Assembly (NCBI RefSeq): GCF_964340395.1
Contig: NC_135553.1
Coordinates: 8,935,001 to 8,977,500, forward strand
Reading direction: 5' to 3'
DNA: 42,500 bases
From: Glandiceps talaboti
Taxonomy: Eukaryota > Hemichordata > Enteropneusta > Spengelidae
Part shown: piece after piece, positions 27,014 to 39,780 of the stretch
Layout: each line of letters begins with the position of its first letter
Position numbering within the stretch: position 1 is the first letter of the stretch
Program-made: the position numbers and the translations under genes
Notes under the pieces: generated by a model
Told to the model about the DNA's origin: nothing
Database searches by the model: none
The model's input: only the letters and a program-made list of their open reading frames with translations

Positions 27014-27120
27014 ACTTCCAACTTCCGACTTCCAACTTCCAACTTCCAACTTCTGTTTCCAACTTCCGACTTCCGACTTCCAACTTCCGACTTCCGACTT
27101 CCAACTTCCAACTTCCAACT
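27014..27120. repeat. ACTTCCR heptamer array, copy B
   Basis: The same heptamers as copy A in the same orientation, about 15 units with one interruption (CTTCTGTTTCC). It abuts a (TATG)n tract. Confidence 0.93.
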
Positions 27121-27234
27121 TATGTATGTATATATGTGTGTATGTATGTATGTATGTATGTATGTATGTATGTATGTATGTATGAGCACAGGGATCAGCG
27201 AGCATGTAATTGATTGACTGCTCGATCGATCGAT

Positions 27235-27274
<40 letters not shown>

Positions 27275-27345
27275 CGATTGATTTATTTATTGATTGATTG
27301 ATTGATTTATTGTTTGGTTGAATGATTGATCGATTGAATGATTAT
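27121..27345. repeat. (TATG)n then (GATT)n tetranucleotide tracts
   Basis: TATG/TGTA repeats run to about 27,184. After a 25-base gap, (GATC)/(GATT) repeats run to about 27,345, with imperfect units towards the end. Confidence 0.93.
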
Positions 27346-27449
27346 TTTCTGTGGTGAAATAACAGTTATTTTGTGTGATATTGATGAATCGACTCACTGA
27401 TTTTTGTGGTGATATAAAATATTTTTCTTCTTTCCCTGGCCACTTTTCT

Positions 27450-27829
27450 CTCTTTCAGCTGTACATAACTATCTCTTTATTGACTAAATGAAGACACCTT
27501 GTCCATTCTTCTCTTACCTAAATTAAAACACCCCCTAATCTCATAATTAGCCGAGTTCAGTTACCACGAAAATAGACTTTATCTCTAATCTACTGGGTGA
27601 TTATCACACCAGACAAACACTCAAACATGCACTAACAAGGAAGAATACTAGTTCATGCATAAATGAGAGTGATAATCACTCTGAAGATAAGAAATAAAGC
27701 AAACTGTTAATGTAACTGGTCTCTTGGCAATTATAAGATTTGGGATCTTATAATTTAGATAAGAGGAGAAGAATGGACAAGGTGTCTTTATTTCGTCAAT
27801 AAAGAGAGAATTATATATAGCTGAAAGAG
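27450..27829. mobile_element. MITE-like element with ~78-base inverted ends
   Basis: The left end (27,450-27,524, starting CTCTTTCAGCT) and the right end (27,751-27,829, ending AGCTGAAAGAG) are inverse complements, with a strongly conserved middle AAGACACCTTGTCCATTCTT. The interior of about 225 bases has no open frame of note. No clear target duplication is visible. A non-autonomous DNA transposon is the best reading. Confidence 0.82.
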
Positions 27830-29152
<1,323 letters not shown>

Positions 29153-29184
29153 GGGAAGAAGATCGCGTAATCCAGGACCATGTG

Positions 29185-29309
29185 CAGTGTATAGATTAGG
29201 TGTCCTTGAAGGTAACACCTCCCAGATTTCGGAAAGAAGGCAGTGTATGGATTAGGTGTCCCTGAAGTTAACACCCCCGGGTAACACCTCCCGGATTTCG
29301 GAAAGAAGG
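29185..29309. repeat. Two-copy direct repeat, 56 and 69 bases
   Basis: Copy 1 (29,185-29,240) and copy 2 (29,241-29,309) both run from CAGTGTAT(A/G)GATTAGGTGT to CGGAAAGAAGG. Copy 2 has an extra segment containing CACCCCCGGG. Confidence 0.85.
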
Positions 29310-29537
29310 TTTTTTTTGCAGTGATCTTCTCCCAGATTCACTAAAAAAGGGGGAGGGGTCTTTTTCATTGAAATATTCCTGGAAAAGGGGTACATATGGA
29401 ATTTCGCTAACAAGCATGGTACCACCCATCCATGACCTAGGGACTGCCACGGCCGGGGCGCCGGAGAGTCAGAATTGTACGGGGTGTTGGTCACCGAAAA
29501 CACCCGCCGTGAAGACTGCCTAGGCCTGTTAATCTAT
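29310..29537. other. Short GC-richer stretch, no gene
   Basis: A locally GC-rich segment (GGCCGGGGCGCCGG near 29,452). The minus-strand frame at 29,252-29,503 crosses the direct repeats and has no recognisable family. Confidence 0.35.
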
Positions 29538-29725
29538 GTTGACGGCCGTTTTTGATGCGTTCTGTTTTAGAGTAAACTGTTGCAGAAAATCCCCAAATGC
29601 TAATCTCTTATGACCAGGATTCAGTGTGTTTCAAACACCTCAATTCTGGTCATAAGAGCTTTATTAGCATTTGGGTGTTTTCTGAACAATTTACTCTAAA
29701 ATAGAAGACATCAAGGGTTGCGTCA
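29538..29725. mobile_element. Foldback element, 188 bases
   Basis: The left arm (29,538-29,620, GTTGACGG ... CTTATGACCAGGAT) and the right arm (29,644-29,725, ATTCTGGTCATAAGAG ... GTCAAC) are inverse complements with mismatches, and the loop itself contains GTGTTTCAAACAC. Nearly the whole element folds on itself. Confidence 0.82.
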
Positions 29726-29790
29726 ACCGCAGTCGATACAGACGTAAGTTGGTGTGGTTTCGCCTGGACTGTTTGTTTGTAGCCTCTAAC

Positions 29791-29835
29791 TGACGCATCT
29801 TTTGATGTGTCCTGTTTTAGAGTAAATTGTTGCAT
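29791..29835. repeat. Third partial copy of the 29,538 foldback arm
   Basis: TGACGCATCTTTTGATGTGT through TAGAGTAAATTGTTGCA repeats the first 45 bases of the left arm in direct orientation, 65 bases after the element. A related CATTGCTACATTTTATC module follows at about 29,884. Confidence 0.75.
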
Positions 29836-31112
29836 TGGTACATATACAACAAATTGTTGTCTAGCTCGGTAGTAGTTCCTAACATTGCTACATTTTATCT
29901 TCTGGCCCATGGAAACAACATTTCTAACAATTGCGATTCGTTTATTTTTGTATTAGAATTTTAGCACAATCCGTCGGGGTCTTTTGATATTTGATACGAA
30001 GAATACCCTACGTGTCTGTTTTTCCTCTAAAGACAGAACATACCACTAGGTGGTTATCTGCTAATGGTCTTTAGATGTTAAATCATTCATTTTCCGTTAA
30101 TGTACAAAAATAGCTTCTCGAGGGGAAAATGTCATTTGTATGATGTCACATTTCCGACTGACGCCACAAAATTAATGTTGTTTTATAAAATGATACCACT
30201 GTTACTTTTACAATTTTGTAGATTTTGGTTTCTCTGAGCTATTATTTTGTGAGTTACGCTTACGGACTAATCACACTTGTTAATGAGTAGATATTACGCA
30301 TGTCCTACTGGGAGGGAGGGAGCGAGGGAGAGAGGGGGAGAGAGAGACATACATACATACATACATACATACATACATACATACATACATACATACATAC
30401 ATACATACATACAAAGAAGTTAGTGAGGAGTAAGTGTGGTAGAGGAATGGTGTATATTTTTTTCAGAAGCAAGTCAAAAGCAAGTCATAACTTTCTCAGA
30501 TTGATAAAAAGAAAATTCCTTTCAGTATAAGATAAAGCAACGATTTGGTTATCAGTGCAATGACATGTCTTTCATTTATAAAATATAAACTTTTCTAGCA
30601 CAAAGCCACAAAGGCTCTGACCTAAAGCTTTCTCCTTACCAGATTTGTCATGCTTTCCTTATCAGTCATTTTATTGGCTGAGTAGATATTGATTTAATTG
30701 GCGAATAAAACGAGGATTTCTCTTTGAAATTCAGGGCTCAGTTCCAACGTCTGCATTTTCTGAATGGCGCCTCATCTAAAGCATTTTGAAATCAAAATGC
30801 CTACTTCTACCACTTATCGTCATCCCTCAATGTTTGGTCGCTGAATTGTGCTAGATGATTAGGCTGCATTGCCAATTTTTGGGCTCTTTGAACATTGTCG
30901 GTATGGTTAGTTAGAAATGAAAGTCGATAAGGCCTTTACCAAAAAAAAAGAATTGTGTGGTTCCAGTAACGCTCAATTTTAGAATACGTGGGGTAGGTAT
31001 ATTTTTTATTTTATTTTATTTTTAAACACTCTTTGTCATAAAAGCTTAGAATTTGTGTGTTTGAGACACACACAATCCTTGTTTGAGACACACACAACCC
31101 TGGTCATTAAGA
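29836..31112. other. Gene-free stretch with a (CATA)n tract
   Basis: (CATA)n lies at 30,347-30,413. A short direct repeat with GTTTGAGACACACACAA occurs at 31,061-31,097. No supported exons. Confidence 0.4.
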
Positions 31113-31480
31113 GCTTAGGCCAAAAAAAAATATCTGGTTCTGGTCAGGGTAAACTTTCTAAAGTGGTACGACGACGCGAATTTTTTTTTTCTAATTTTCT
31201 TTTTTGGAAATTAGTAAAAATACACATTTTTTTGACACTTTACCTACTCTGTTCTATCATATTTATCTCTTGAAAAACTTCCTTTTTCTTCGAAGCAGTT
31301 TAGGCTTTGTATTTAAGCAGTCTTGGCATGTAGGGTAGATTTCAGCTGCTTGTTCTCCTGATATCAGGAATAAATAAGGAACGGGAAAGCAAAAATTATC
31401 GGAAAAAAAAGGATCGACGTGAGGGTATTCAGGGCACGCGCGCGCTGACCAGAACAAGATATATTTTTTTTGGCCTTAGC
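31113..31480. mobile_element. Probable foldback element with 35-base inverted ends
   Basis: GCTTAGGCCAAAAAAAAATA through GGTTCTGGTCAG (31,113-31,147) is the approximate inverse complement of 31,445-31,480 (CTGACCAGAACAAGATAT ... GGCCTTAGC). The interior of about 300 bases carries no gene. A weaker relative (AAGGCCTTTACC then GGTTCCAG) lies near 30,928-30,965. Confidence 0.6.
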
Positions 31481-32522
31481 ATTTGCTATTCGGATTTATA
31501 TTCAGTTCTGTTATACTTTCAGAGTGAGTGCTGATGTTTTAACATGCTCATGAAATAGGCAAAGAATTAATCCCCCCGTGATCTCATAGATCAGCCTAAG
31601 GTATATCTAATTAATTTTCATCGCAAGGTTTGGCCCAAGGGGAAGTAGTTAAAAAGAACGAATAGCTTCTAAGAATACTTTAAGTCGATTCAAGTCTTCC
31701 CTTCAAATAAACATGTTTTGTCCATTTCCCTTCAAATAAACATCATGGTTTTGTCATTCCTGGAAGAAAGTTTTCTATTAATTGAATATTTTTACATATA
31801 TATTGAGTCAATTTCTGTACTTGTTAATCTCAATGTCAAGCCGTAATTATAATTTTATATATAGGAACACATAGTACTACTTGCAATGTTGTTTTCTTTG
31901 TCTACAGGCTCAAAATAAAATAACACTGCGAGTTGAATATATTTCCCCTAACTGTATCTGAAAAATCTATCTGAAAAAATAATTGTTTCATAGTATACAG
32001 TGCATAGAAACAATTGTAGTAGCATGATTCGTGTGATATTTCCAATGGGAAAACAATAATCAAAGCAAGAATACGTGTCCCTGTGGTCATTTACATGTTT
32101 TTGGAAGTAACCGGATTATCTAAAGAACGGCTTATGGGTTTGGAATGTATAAATCTGGGAGTAGAAAACTTCCTTACAAAAAGAACATTTTGGTACCTTT
32201 CCTTTTTGCGTATTTTTATATTATATTTCCCCGAAATTCCTTTTCATGATACTTATTATGTGAAACTACCTTGAACTAGATAAATATCATAACATGGAGA
32301 AAATAGGATTTGTGATTTGAAGTAAAATAAGCTTAATGTCTCGTATAAATGTTTGTCGGTATATTTATGTACTAAAGAATACTGATATGAGAAACCTTCT
32401 TATGCAATTATGATGTCAATTGCTATCTTCAATACGGCATGAAATTTTATCTGATTACTCTTAAAAGTTGAAGGGGAAGGGAAAGTGTATGCGGAATTGT
32501 CATGAATGCATTCATGTTGTAA
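31481..32522. other. Gene-free AT-rich stretch
   Basis: No supported exon. Short direct repeats of CCCTTCAAATAAACATG occur at 31,698-31,716 and 31,728-31,744. The open frames at 31,902-32,090 and 32,083-32,274 have no supporting context. Confidence 0.35.
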
Positions 32523-32524
32523 TA

Positions 32525-33597
32525 CAGTAGACCCTCGCTAACTCGCGGGTGTCCGGGTCCATCAAGAAACCCGCGACTTAACGAGGGCCGCGACTTAGCG
32601 AGGTGCTCATTAAATATTCATAACCACACATTAACACACGTCACACGTCAGCTTTTCTTCATTCTTCAGTAATGTGCTGGTGAAACTAGTACTGTACATG
32701 TTTTTATGAGTGCAAGTTCATGGGCGATATTCATTTAAAAAAAAGATACGCACGAAATCAAAGTTTCAATAAATCTCTTCACGAACATGACGGTATGTAT
32801 TCGAAATTTATTGTGATGGACGCATGGACGTAATATTGTAACAGTCCTGGGTTAACAGTAAATCTTTGAGGAAGATTATCGTACAATTGTGTGACTCTCA
32901 AAGCATCAATCGCGGCTAGACTTTCTTTTTTGTTTTTTGCACGGTCAACTTACAAGCTCACGCCTGGCGGCCATGGTAGGGCCAAGAAATGCTGTTGAAT
33001 TTCCGGGTTGCGGAAGTGCAGTTTTGACTTTTATATCATCGAATAACGGGATTTGTTTTATATATTCTAAAACAACAACTATTTTTTTATGTTTCTCAGT
33101 CCAGTAACATTCCTAAATGGTGGGGTTGAGTTGAGAAATCGCAAGATTCGGCAACACGCCAGTGGCATGATGCATGATGTCGGTAGATAAACATAGAGAC
33201 GCAAGTGATGAACGTATGCAGTTATTCGTAGCCCGAAATTTCGTTATATAAATGACGTTTTTCCTCAAAATTTTGAAGAAACAAAACGTTTTTAGTTGAC
33301 TTCTAAATCAATCAAATCAAACGATATATTAATGCGAGAAAGCTTTAGTTATTAATTTGTTTTTGTGGACAATGTTCGAATTCGACTGACGAATCCTGCG
33401 AGTCGAATCGATCAATGCACCGTTCACCAGTCAGACGAAAATGGTCGACATGTTTGTTGACTAGCCGAGAAGTGCAAATTGGCAGGCGTGCCATTTGTTT
33501 AAAAAAATACACTAAAGAAAAAATGGGATCCAAGGTGACACCCGCGACTTAGCCGAATCCGCGACTTACCGAGGCGCGAGTTAGCGAGGGCCCACTG
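32525..33597. mobile_element. Non-autonomous pogo/Tigger-like (Tc1-mariner) DNA transposon
   Basis: The left end CAGTAGACCCTCGCTAACTC and the inverse complement of the right end, CAGTGGGCCCTCGCTAACTC, are terminal inverted repeats, each flanked by a TA (32,523-32,524 and 33,598-33,599), the target duplication of this superfamily. The CAGT..ACCCTCG start is typical of pogo/Tigger ends. Inside each end the word CGCGACTTA-GCGAGG is repeated. The 1.07 kb body has no recognisable transposase. A minus-strand 62-codon frame (33,345-33,533) is unrelated to any family I know. A minus-strand ATG at 32,974 opens seven codons (MAARREL) and then a GTAAGT donor, possibly a captured host first exon. Confidence 0.8.
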
Positions 33598-33690
33598 TAA
33601 AACGTCGTTTGCAAACTTTGTGTGACGCGCCTCGTTTCACTTACCGTTCGCTCGAAGAACGTTGCTTCTTTTGCAAGACGGTTTTCTGTT

Positions 33691-33774
33691 CCCATACTTG
33701 TACATATCAAACCCATACTTGTACATATCAAACCCATACCTGTACATATCAAACCCATACTTGTACATATCAAA
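33691..33774. repeat. 21-base tandem repeat, four copies
   Basis: Units begin CCCATACTTGTACATATC; the third differs by one base (CCTG for CTTG). Because 21 is divisible by three, the minus strand reads MGLICTS repeats, but no gene context supports translation. Confidence 0.93.
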
Positions 33775-33795
33775 CCCATTAGCTATCTTTTAGAA

Positions 33796-34262
<467 letters not shown>

Positions 34263-34626
34263 TCGCAAGTTTCCTTCCAGGGATGACAAACATGGTAATT
34301 TGAAGGGAAGCCTTGAAATATTGAATGGATCCAATTATTCCTAGAAGAGAATCAATACACAGCTATATGTTTTTTTTATTGTCCCTCTTGGGTTTAACCT
34401 TGGGATCAAAATTGATTACACAAACCTTGACTTATGGATCATGGGGGATTGATTATTTGCCACAAAGGAAGAAGACAAACAAATATACCTTCAAATATTT
34501 TCCATGGACTAGATTTGATAGCAAGCGACATGCACACATACATAAGCGCAAACTCTGAAAGGATGATGAAAATGAAAATAACCCAGTGCATAATAAACTG
34601 TCGCCGGGTAAGACAAAAGATTTTCT

Positions 34627-34910
34627 ATTCAAAGATTGGCTGACTGATGTCTTACTAGGACTGCTACATTTTGTTGTCGGGTTGTCAAATATCTTACTAG
34701 CATTGCTACATTTTATCATCTGTCTCCATTCAAAGATTGGCTGACTGATATCTTACAAGGACTGCTACATTTTGTTGTCTGGTTGTCAAATATCTTATAC
34801 TAGCATTGCTACATTTTATCATCTGTCTCGACAGATATCTTACTAGTAAGTGTAGCTACATTTTATCATCTGTCTCGACAGATATCTTACCAACATTGCT
34901 TATAGCATTC
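34627..34910. repeat. 101-base tandem repeat made of related half-units
   Basis: Two full units start at 34,627 and 34,728 (ATTCAAAGATTGGCTGACTG). They are followed by two shorter units of about 46 bases, GATATCTTAC then CTACATTTTATCATCTGTCT. Within each full unit the CTGCTACATTTTGTTGTC and CATTGCTACATTTTATCATC parts are themselves diverged copies. The module also occurs in the foldback element at 14.3-14.8 kb. Confidence 0.9.
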
Positions 34911-37842
34911 AATATGAATGTCTTATTTGATTCGGCTTGTTAGTGACGACTCGTCTAAGCGTTATCATCCCAAACATATGTTTTACACGTGACGTCCTCT
35001 TCACAATACTTGCATAGCAATAGATTCTGAGCATTATATAGGAGTTATTATTTCGAATCACGAATCCTACTTTTCTCTATTCATTGATATTTATCTAGTT
35101 CAAGGTACTTTCCACATATTCGGTATCACCTCAGAACACTCTAGTGGTTTGAGGTATCACGAAAAGGAACTTTATTCAAACGAGAAATGAAACTAGCTTT
35201 TTATTTAGCAGACGACATTCGATGGACAAGGTAGACGCCTTGCGTTGGCTTTTCCAGATATTTTAAGTTATTTCCTTAAATTGCAGAATTTAGTTCACTG
35301 TGCTCTTTTGGAGTTTAAGTAGAAGATAAATAACAACCCCTTAGCATATAATATTTAATATATACTAAACATAAGTGTGTGCGAATTAACAACCGAAAAA
35401 AGGAAAGTACACGAGATATTCAAAATGAAGAGCCAGCTTAGTGTTAGCTCCTGCAAATGAACGTCTTGCAAGTAAGATATATAACATCGCGAAGCTGCAC
35501 TTTAATTCCCCTTCAATTACAGACTTGACATTGTTCAATAGAAATACTTTCTTGACTTTGTTGACTCTTTTGACTAATGCAATAATAATCTGTTGATTCA
35601 AACTGGATGATTTACAGAAGCCTTAATGGCATATACCAATCGTGATATATGTCACTTGGGAATCAGATAAGCAGGGACTTCTATCATAAGTTCGGCTCTA
35701 TTTCATGGGGGATTCAGTAGCCTCGTTTTCAATTTTTTGATACTACACTATCTTTTCGTCTGCGCAACAAGATAGTGACATCAATACGCCTACAGATAAA
35801 ATAAATCACCACTATTGTGTCCAAGTAAACCCAGCTTTATAGATTGGGAGCTGATAGGATAGAGATTGTTATATAGAGTATCTAATCATTCGTGGTGAAA
35901 GAGATATAACAAGGATTTGATTCCCCTCCCCGGCAGAAAAATAAACGTTGTAATGGACGTTGTAGTGTAGTACGTCACTGTCGCGGGTAGTATATTGTAT
36001 TTGGTAGTGTCGGAAGCAGTACGATAGAAAAAGCTACACTATATATCGCACGTTTTAACTCCCGTTTCACGTTAAGTGTCCACTGGCCCTGTTTGATACA
36101 ACCACGCAGAAACCAACAAGAAACTGAATATGCTACACGTAAGATAGTAAGAATGTCATTGGGTGGTTGGATAGATGGACAACTTTAAAGGCGTTTGAAA
36201 TACAAATGTATAACGTGCAGTGTCTGAACATCATAAGTATGTTACCTACTTTTGAAAGTACCCTTAGGCTACATATAACAACATGACCTTTTTAAATTTC
36301 AATTGCAGCTGTTGTTAATGGTCGGTGTGGATAATACAGTAGGCCTAAGAATGACACACAAAGTAACATCAATTACAGCTTATGGTAGGATAGGTCTGGG
36401 AACGAATTTCGCTCAAAAATTCAAAATTTCTGAAAATCCTTCCAAACTTTGCTATATGGAAGCTTGCTTCCGGTTCTTTTTAAATAATTAAAGAAATTTT
36501 GGGTCCACCGTTTTGTTTTTTAAGAAAATTGGCAAACTTTTATTTCCCCATAGAGTTAACACAGTATGTGTATGGTGAGCCCTGATTTCTTTCCTTGATT
36601 TGAACTGAGAATGGACAAGAGTTTTATTTGACTAAAGTAATAGCAAGACTTTAAACAGTTTATTTTATAGGCGTATTTATGTTAAAAGCCCAACACGGAT
36701 TAAGATTGAAATTCTGTTGTGAAAAACAAGATTGTTTTTTGGGGGTAGAGCTATATATAGAAAACGTTTAACTAAAACAAAAGAATAATATGTAATCATT
36801 ATGGCTTCACTATATTTTTCGTTCCATAAATTTTACTGACTGATATGCGTTGCACAACTATGTAGTCCTCTCCGTTGTTTATAGGACATCATTCTAGCTC
36901 TTGGCCATTCTTGTCGTGTTTTCACAGTATGTACATTTTTGACACTTGACGGCACAATTCTTCTTTTCTCAATTTCCCTCCATTTGTTATAGTCTGCTGA
37001 CTTTTGATTGTTATGTTGCTTAGTGAGCTGTTTGTTAGTGTCATGACTAGGGAAATAGTGCCAAACACGCATGCAGAATTTATGACTTAGCAATGCAGTC
37101 ATGGACTCTGTCTCATTTTTTAATATGATGGTCTGGATGAAACAGTTATGAGATGACATTTAGCTGGCAATATAAACTTTACAGTGCCGAGAGTTTTATG
37201 TACGTCTAACCTTCATTCATCACTTGGAACTTTCCAGACGATTCGGACGTTTTCAACTTTCTTGACCAACTTAATCGTATTCTACCAAGTGTCTTGGGAC
37301 TTTGACATTACACTCCACTTGTCCCGAAACATTGTAAACTATAGGCAATAAAACAATAGTGTTATGTTATACTAGTAATACGACTCCAATACGACTATGG
37401 TTCGCGGAAGGATACATCGTCGAACCGAAGGTGAGACGATATGCACTACAGGAATCATACTTTTTTATGATTCATTTCTTGATTTTGTGGGATCACATAT
37501 TTATCACATAAACAAGACATGTACTATGTATGCTGGGCATGCATCTATATCCACATTGCCACTATCAAATAGGAAGTAGTTGACCCAGAGAATGATATCC
37601 AATGACTTCTGAATGGGTTAAACTCGGGTTAAACTGTACATTTTTGTTGACTAGAGACTGGAGACTACATGCTATGAGGTTATGATCTGACAGACACTGG
37701 GACATAATACTTTCTCAAGCTGTTAATGCACAATATAAATACTTAATGAAAGTGTCGTTAATAATTGAACAGGCTTCTTGCTACTAGTTCTATGACGAAA
37801 ACGAACTTGTACAGGACCGTCGATGTCTGTGATAGTTGACAG
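34911..37842. other. Gene-free stretch, or introns of a gene ending at 38,033
   Basis: No exon can be supported. Acceptor-like sites with pyrimidine tracts occur near 35,617, 35,935, 36,307 and 37,238, but none opens an exon with a good donor. The inverse copy of the 34,093 repeat lies at 35,546-35,582. The minus-strand frame at 36,833-37,159 has no recognised family. Confidence 0.35.
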
Positions 37843-38033
37843 AAGTTGGCTTGTTTAACCATGACTTTTACTTTGGAGTTGTTGGCACATACTTAGTACT
37901 GAATATATCTTTATTTGCACCATTCGGAATACTAACGCAGTCAGATGCGAGAGCGGTATTCAAAGATCGCCCAATCGTAAAGTCGGAGAAAGTATCTCAA
38001 GACTTATCAACAGATACATCACAACAGTACTGA
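37843..38033 (+). CDS. Candidate last exon of an unrecognised plus-strand membrane protein gene
   Basis: An acceptor (GATAGTTGACAG) is followed by 62 open codons. They include a hydrophobic segment (FYFGVVGTYLVLNISLFAPF) and then a polar, serine-rich tail ending VSQDLSTDTSQQY before TGA. This looks like a final transmembrane helix plus a cytoplasmic tail. AATAAA occurs twice at 38,075-38,085, about 45 bases after the stop, which is good support for a transcript end. No upstream exon was found, so the protein cannot be named, and a chance frame is possible. Confidence 0.35.
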
Positions 38034-38074
38034 ACAATCATGTAGCTCACACACTGATGGAAACCAAGAACTAC

Positions 38075-38085
38075 AATAAAATAAA
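38075..38085 (+). promoter_or_regulatory. Overlapping AATAAA polyadenylation signals
   Basis: CAATAAAATAAAG contains two overlapping canonical hexamers just after the candidate last exon at 37,843-38,033. Confidence 0.4.
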
Positions 38086-39368
38086 GATCACGAACAAGTA
38101 CTTTAAAATAGTTTTCATCGTTTAAAATAACTACTGTTTTTTAATCAATTTATTTATACTCGGCCAGGAAAGTAGCACTCGAGTGTTAATACATCCGAAA
38201 ACAGTAAGAACAATTTCATTGCCGACTGATACAAGTGACCCAGGGAAGATTTCTGGCTACCGATAACGAACTTTTCCTAGTTGTGTGAACGGTACTAGAA
38301 CGTCTATACTGTCAAATTCCAATGGTAAAAGAAAGAAGCACGATATCTTTCGTCTGAACTGTAAACATGTTATACAAAGTACACATGTACACTAATCTTG
38401 CACAACCACGCAACGTTATTTTGCCCGTGTGTATGTTTTGTACATATGTAGGCAAGTGTGAAACTAGCCTCATGCACTGTTCATACAACATCACTAATTT
38501 AGCCGTGTTGCTGTGTCTAATCTCCAATGACCATTGCAACAAATGAGAAAGTTGAATGACCCTGGAAACAAATTAAGACTCCTTTACCCCATTACCAAAT
38601 TACTTTCATCAGCACATGAATGTCAAACTCCGTCTCTTTTCCATGTTTCTCCCGACTGTTAGCTATTATGTAGGGATTACCTGGCTCGGATGTACACTCC
38701 TTTGCATCCACTGGGGATTAAACTGTCCCTGTCAAACTCGCTGACCGTGAAATATTCAGATTGTCTTTGGTCAGCCAGGCGACTTCATTGATCTGCATGC
38801 ATTGATTGCATTTCCTCTGTGCATACCACAAAATGAATATTTCATATTACCCTTAGTATACGTAGCTCGTTAAGGAAATCCCTGATTTTACTATCTTAAG
38901 TTTAACTTGCCACTGATAATTTTGCCATGATTGATAAGGATGTTTCTTCAGACTTACTGTCGCGTTCGATGATTAATGTTAACTTTGCATATTCTTTTCA
39001 AACATGACGTAAAAATGAAACGATGGTAGCATTCATGTTAACAAATACAGGTGACCCATTGCATCAAACTGTTTTGCTTTGTATTTCATAGAATGCTTTA
39101 ACTACAAACTACGTACATTCACATTTTACTTGCAATCCATAATGACCTAGATATAAGACAACCTACGCAGCGCATTTCGTTTGTCATTTTATTTCATTGA
39201 TGCCTAAGAAACTTTTTTCACAGAAGATGCCAGGGCATATAACAGGTAAATGCTAGTGTGAAATTGTATTCGAACTCTTACCCCATAGGATAGCACTTCT
39301 TAAAAGGCGAAGAATCAAGAAAACCCCATATACTGTATGTGATATGCATTTTGCATTATCCCGAGGCT

Positions 39369-39407
<39 letters not shown>

Positions 39408-39780
39408 GTGCGCGCTAGCGTAACATCTCTCATATACTTAAATCAACCTTTTGCAATCAGAGTGTTTCGTTTGTATGGCGAATAATGAATGGCCTGCCTG
39501 TCCACAAGATCGATCTGTAATTGTGTTGTGATAGGCATCGACCTTATGCACAATTTATATGAGCTCTTAGAAGCCACACCACATTGATTTATATTACTAT
39601 TGGCGTCAGTCGAGTCCGTTCATGAGAATTTTATAAGCACATTACTAATTACAATTATGACTTGGGAACATCTCTACAGAATGACAGTTTATATATATCC
39701 ACGCAGAATTCCAGTCTCATCAATTACAAACTGCGCAGTATTTGATATAACTTGTCATACCATATCAATGTAATTTCAGA
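38086..39780. other. Gene-free stretch with a (TG)n tract
   Basis: (TG)n lies at about 39,374-39,411. No supported exon on either strand. Confidence 0.4.

Noticed and set aside
33549-33779. Minus-strand frame with MGLICTS heptad repeats
   Set aside because: Comes from a four-copy 21-base tandem repeat and runs into the transposon end. No gene context.
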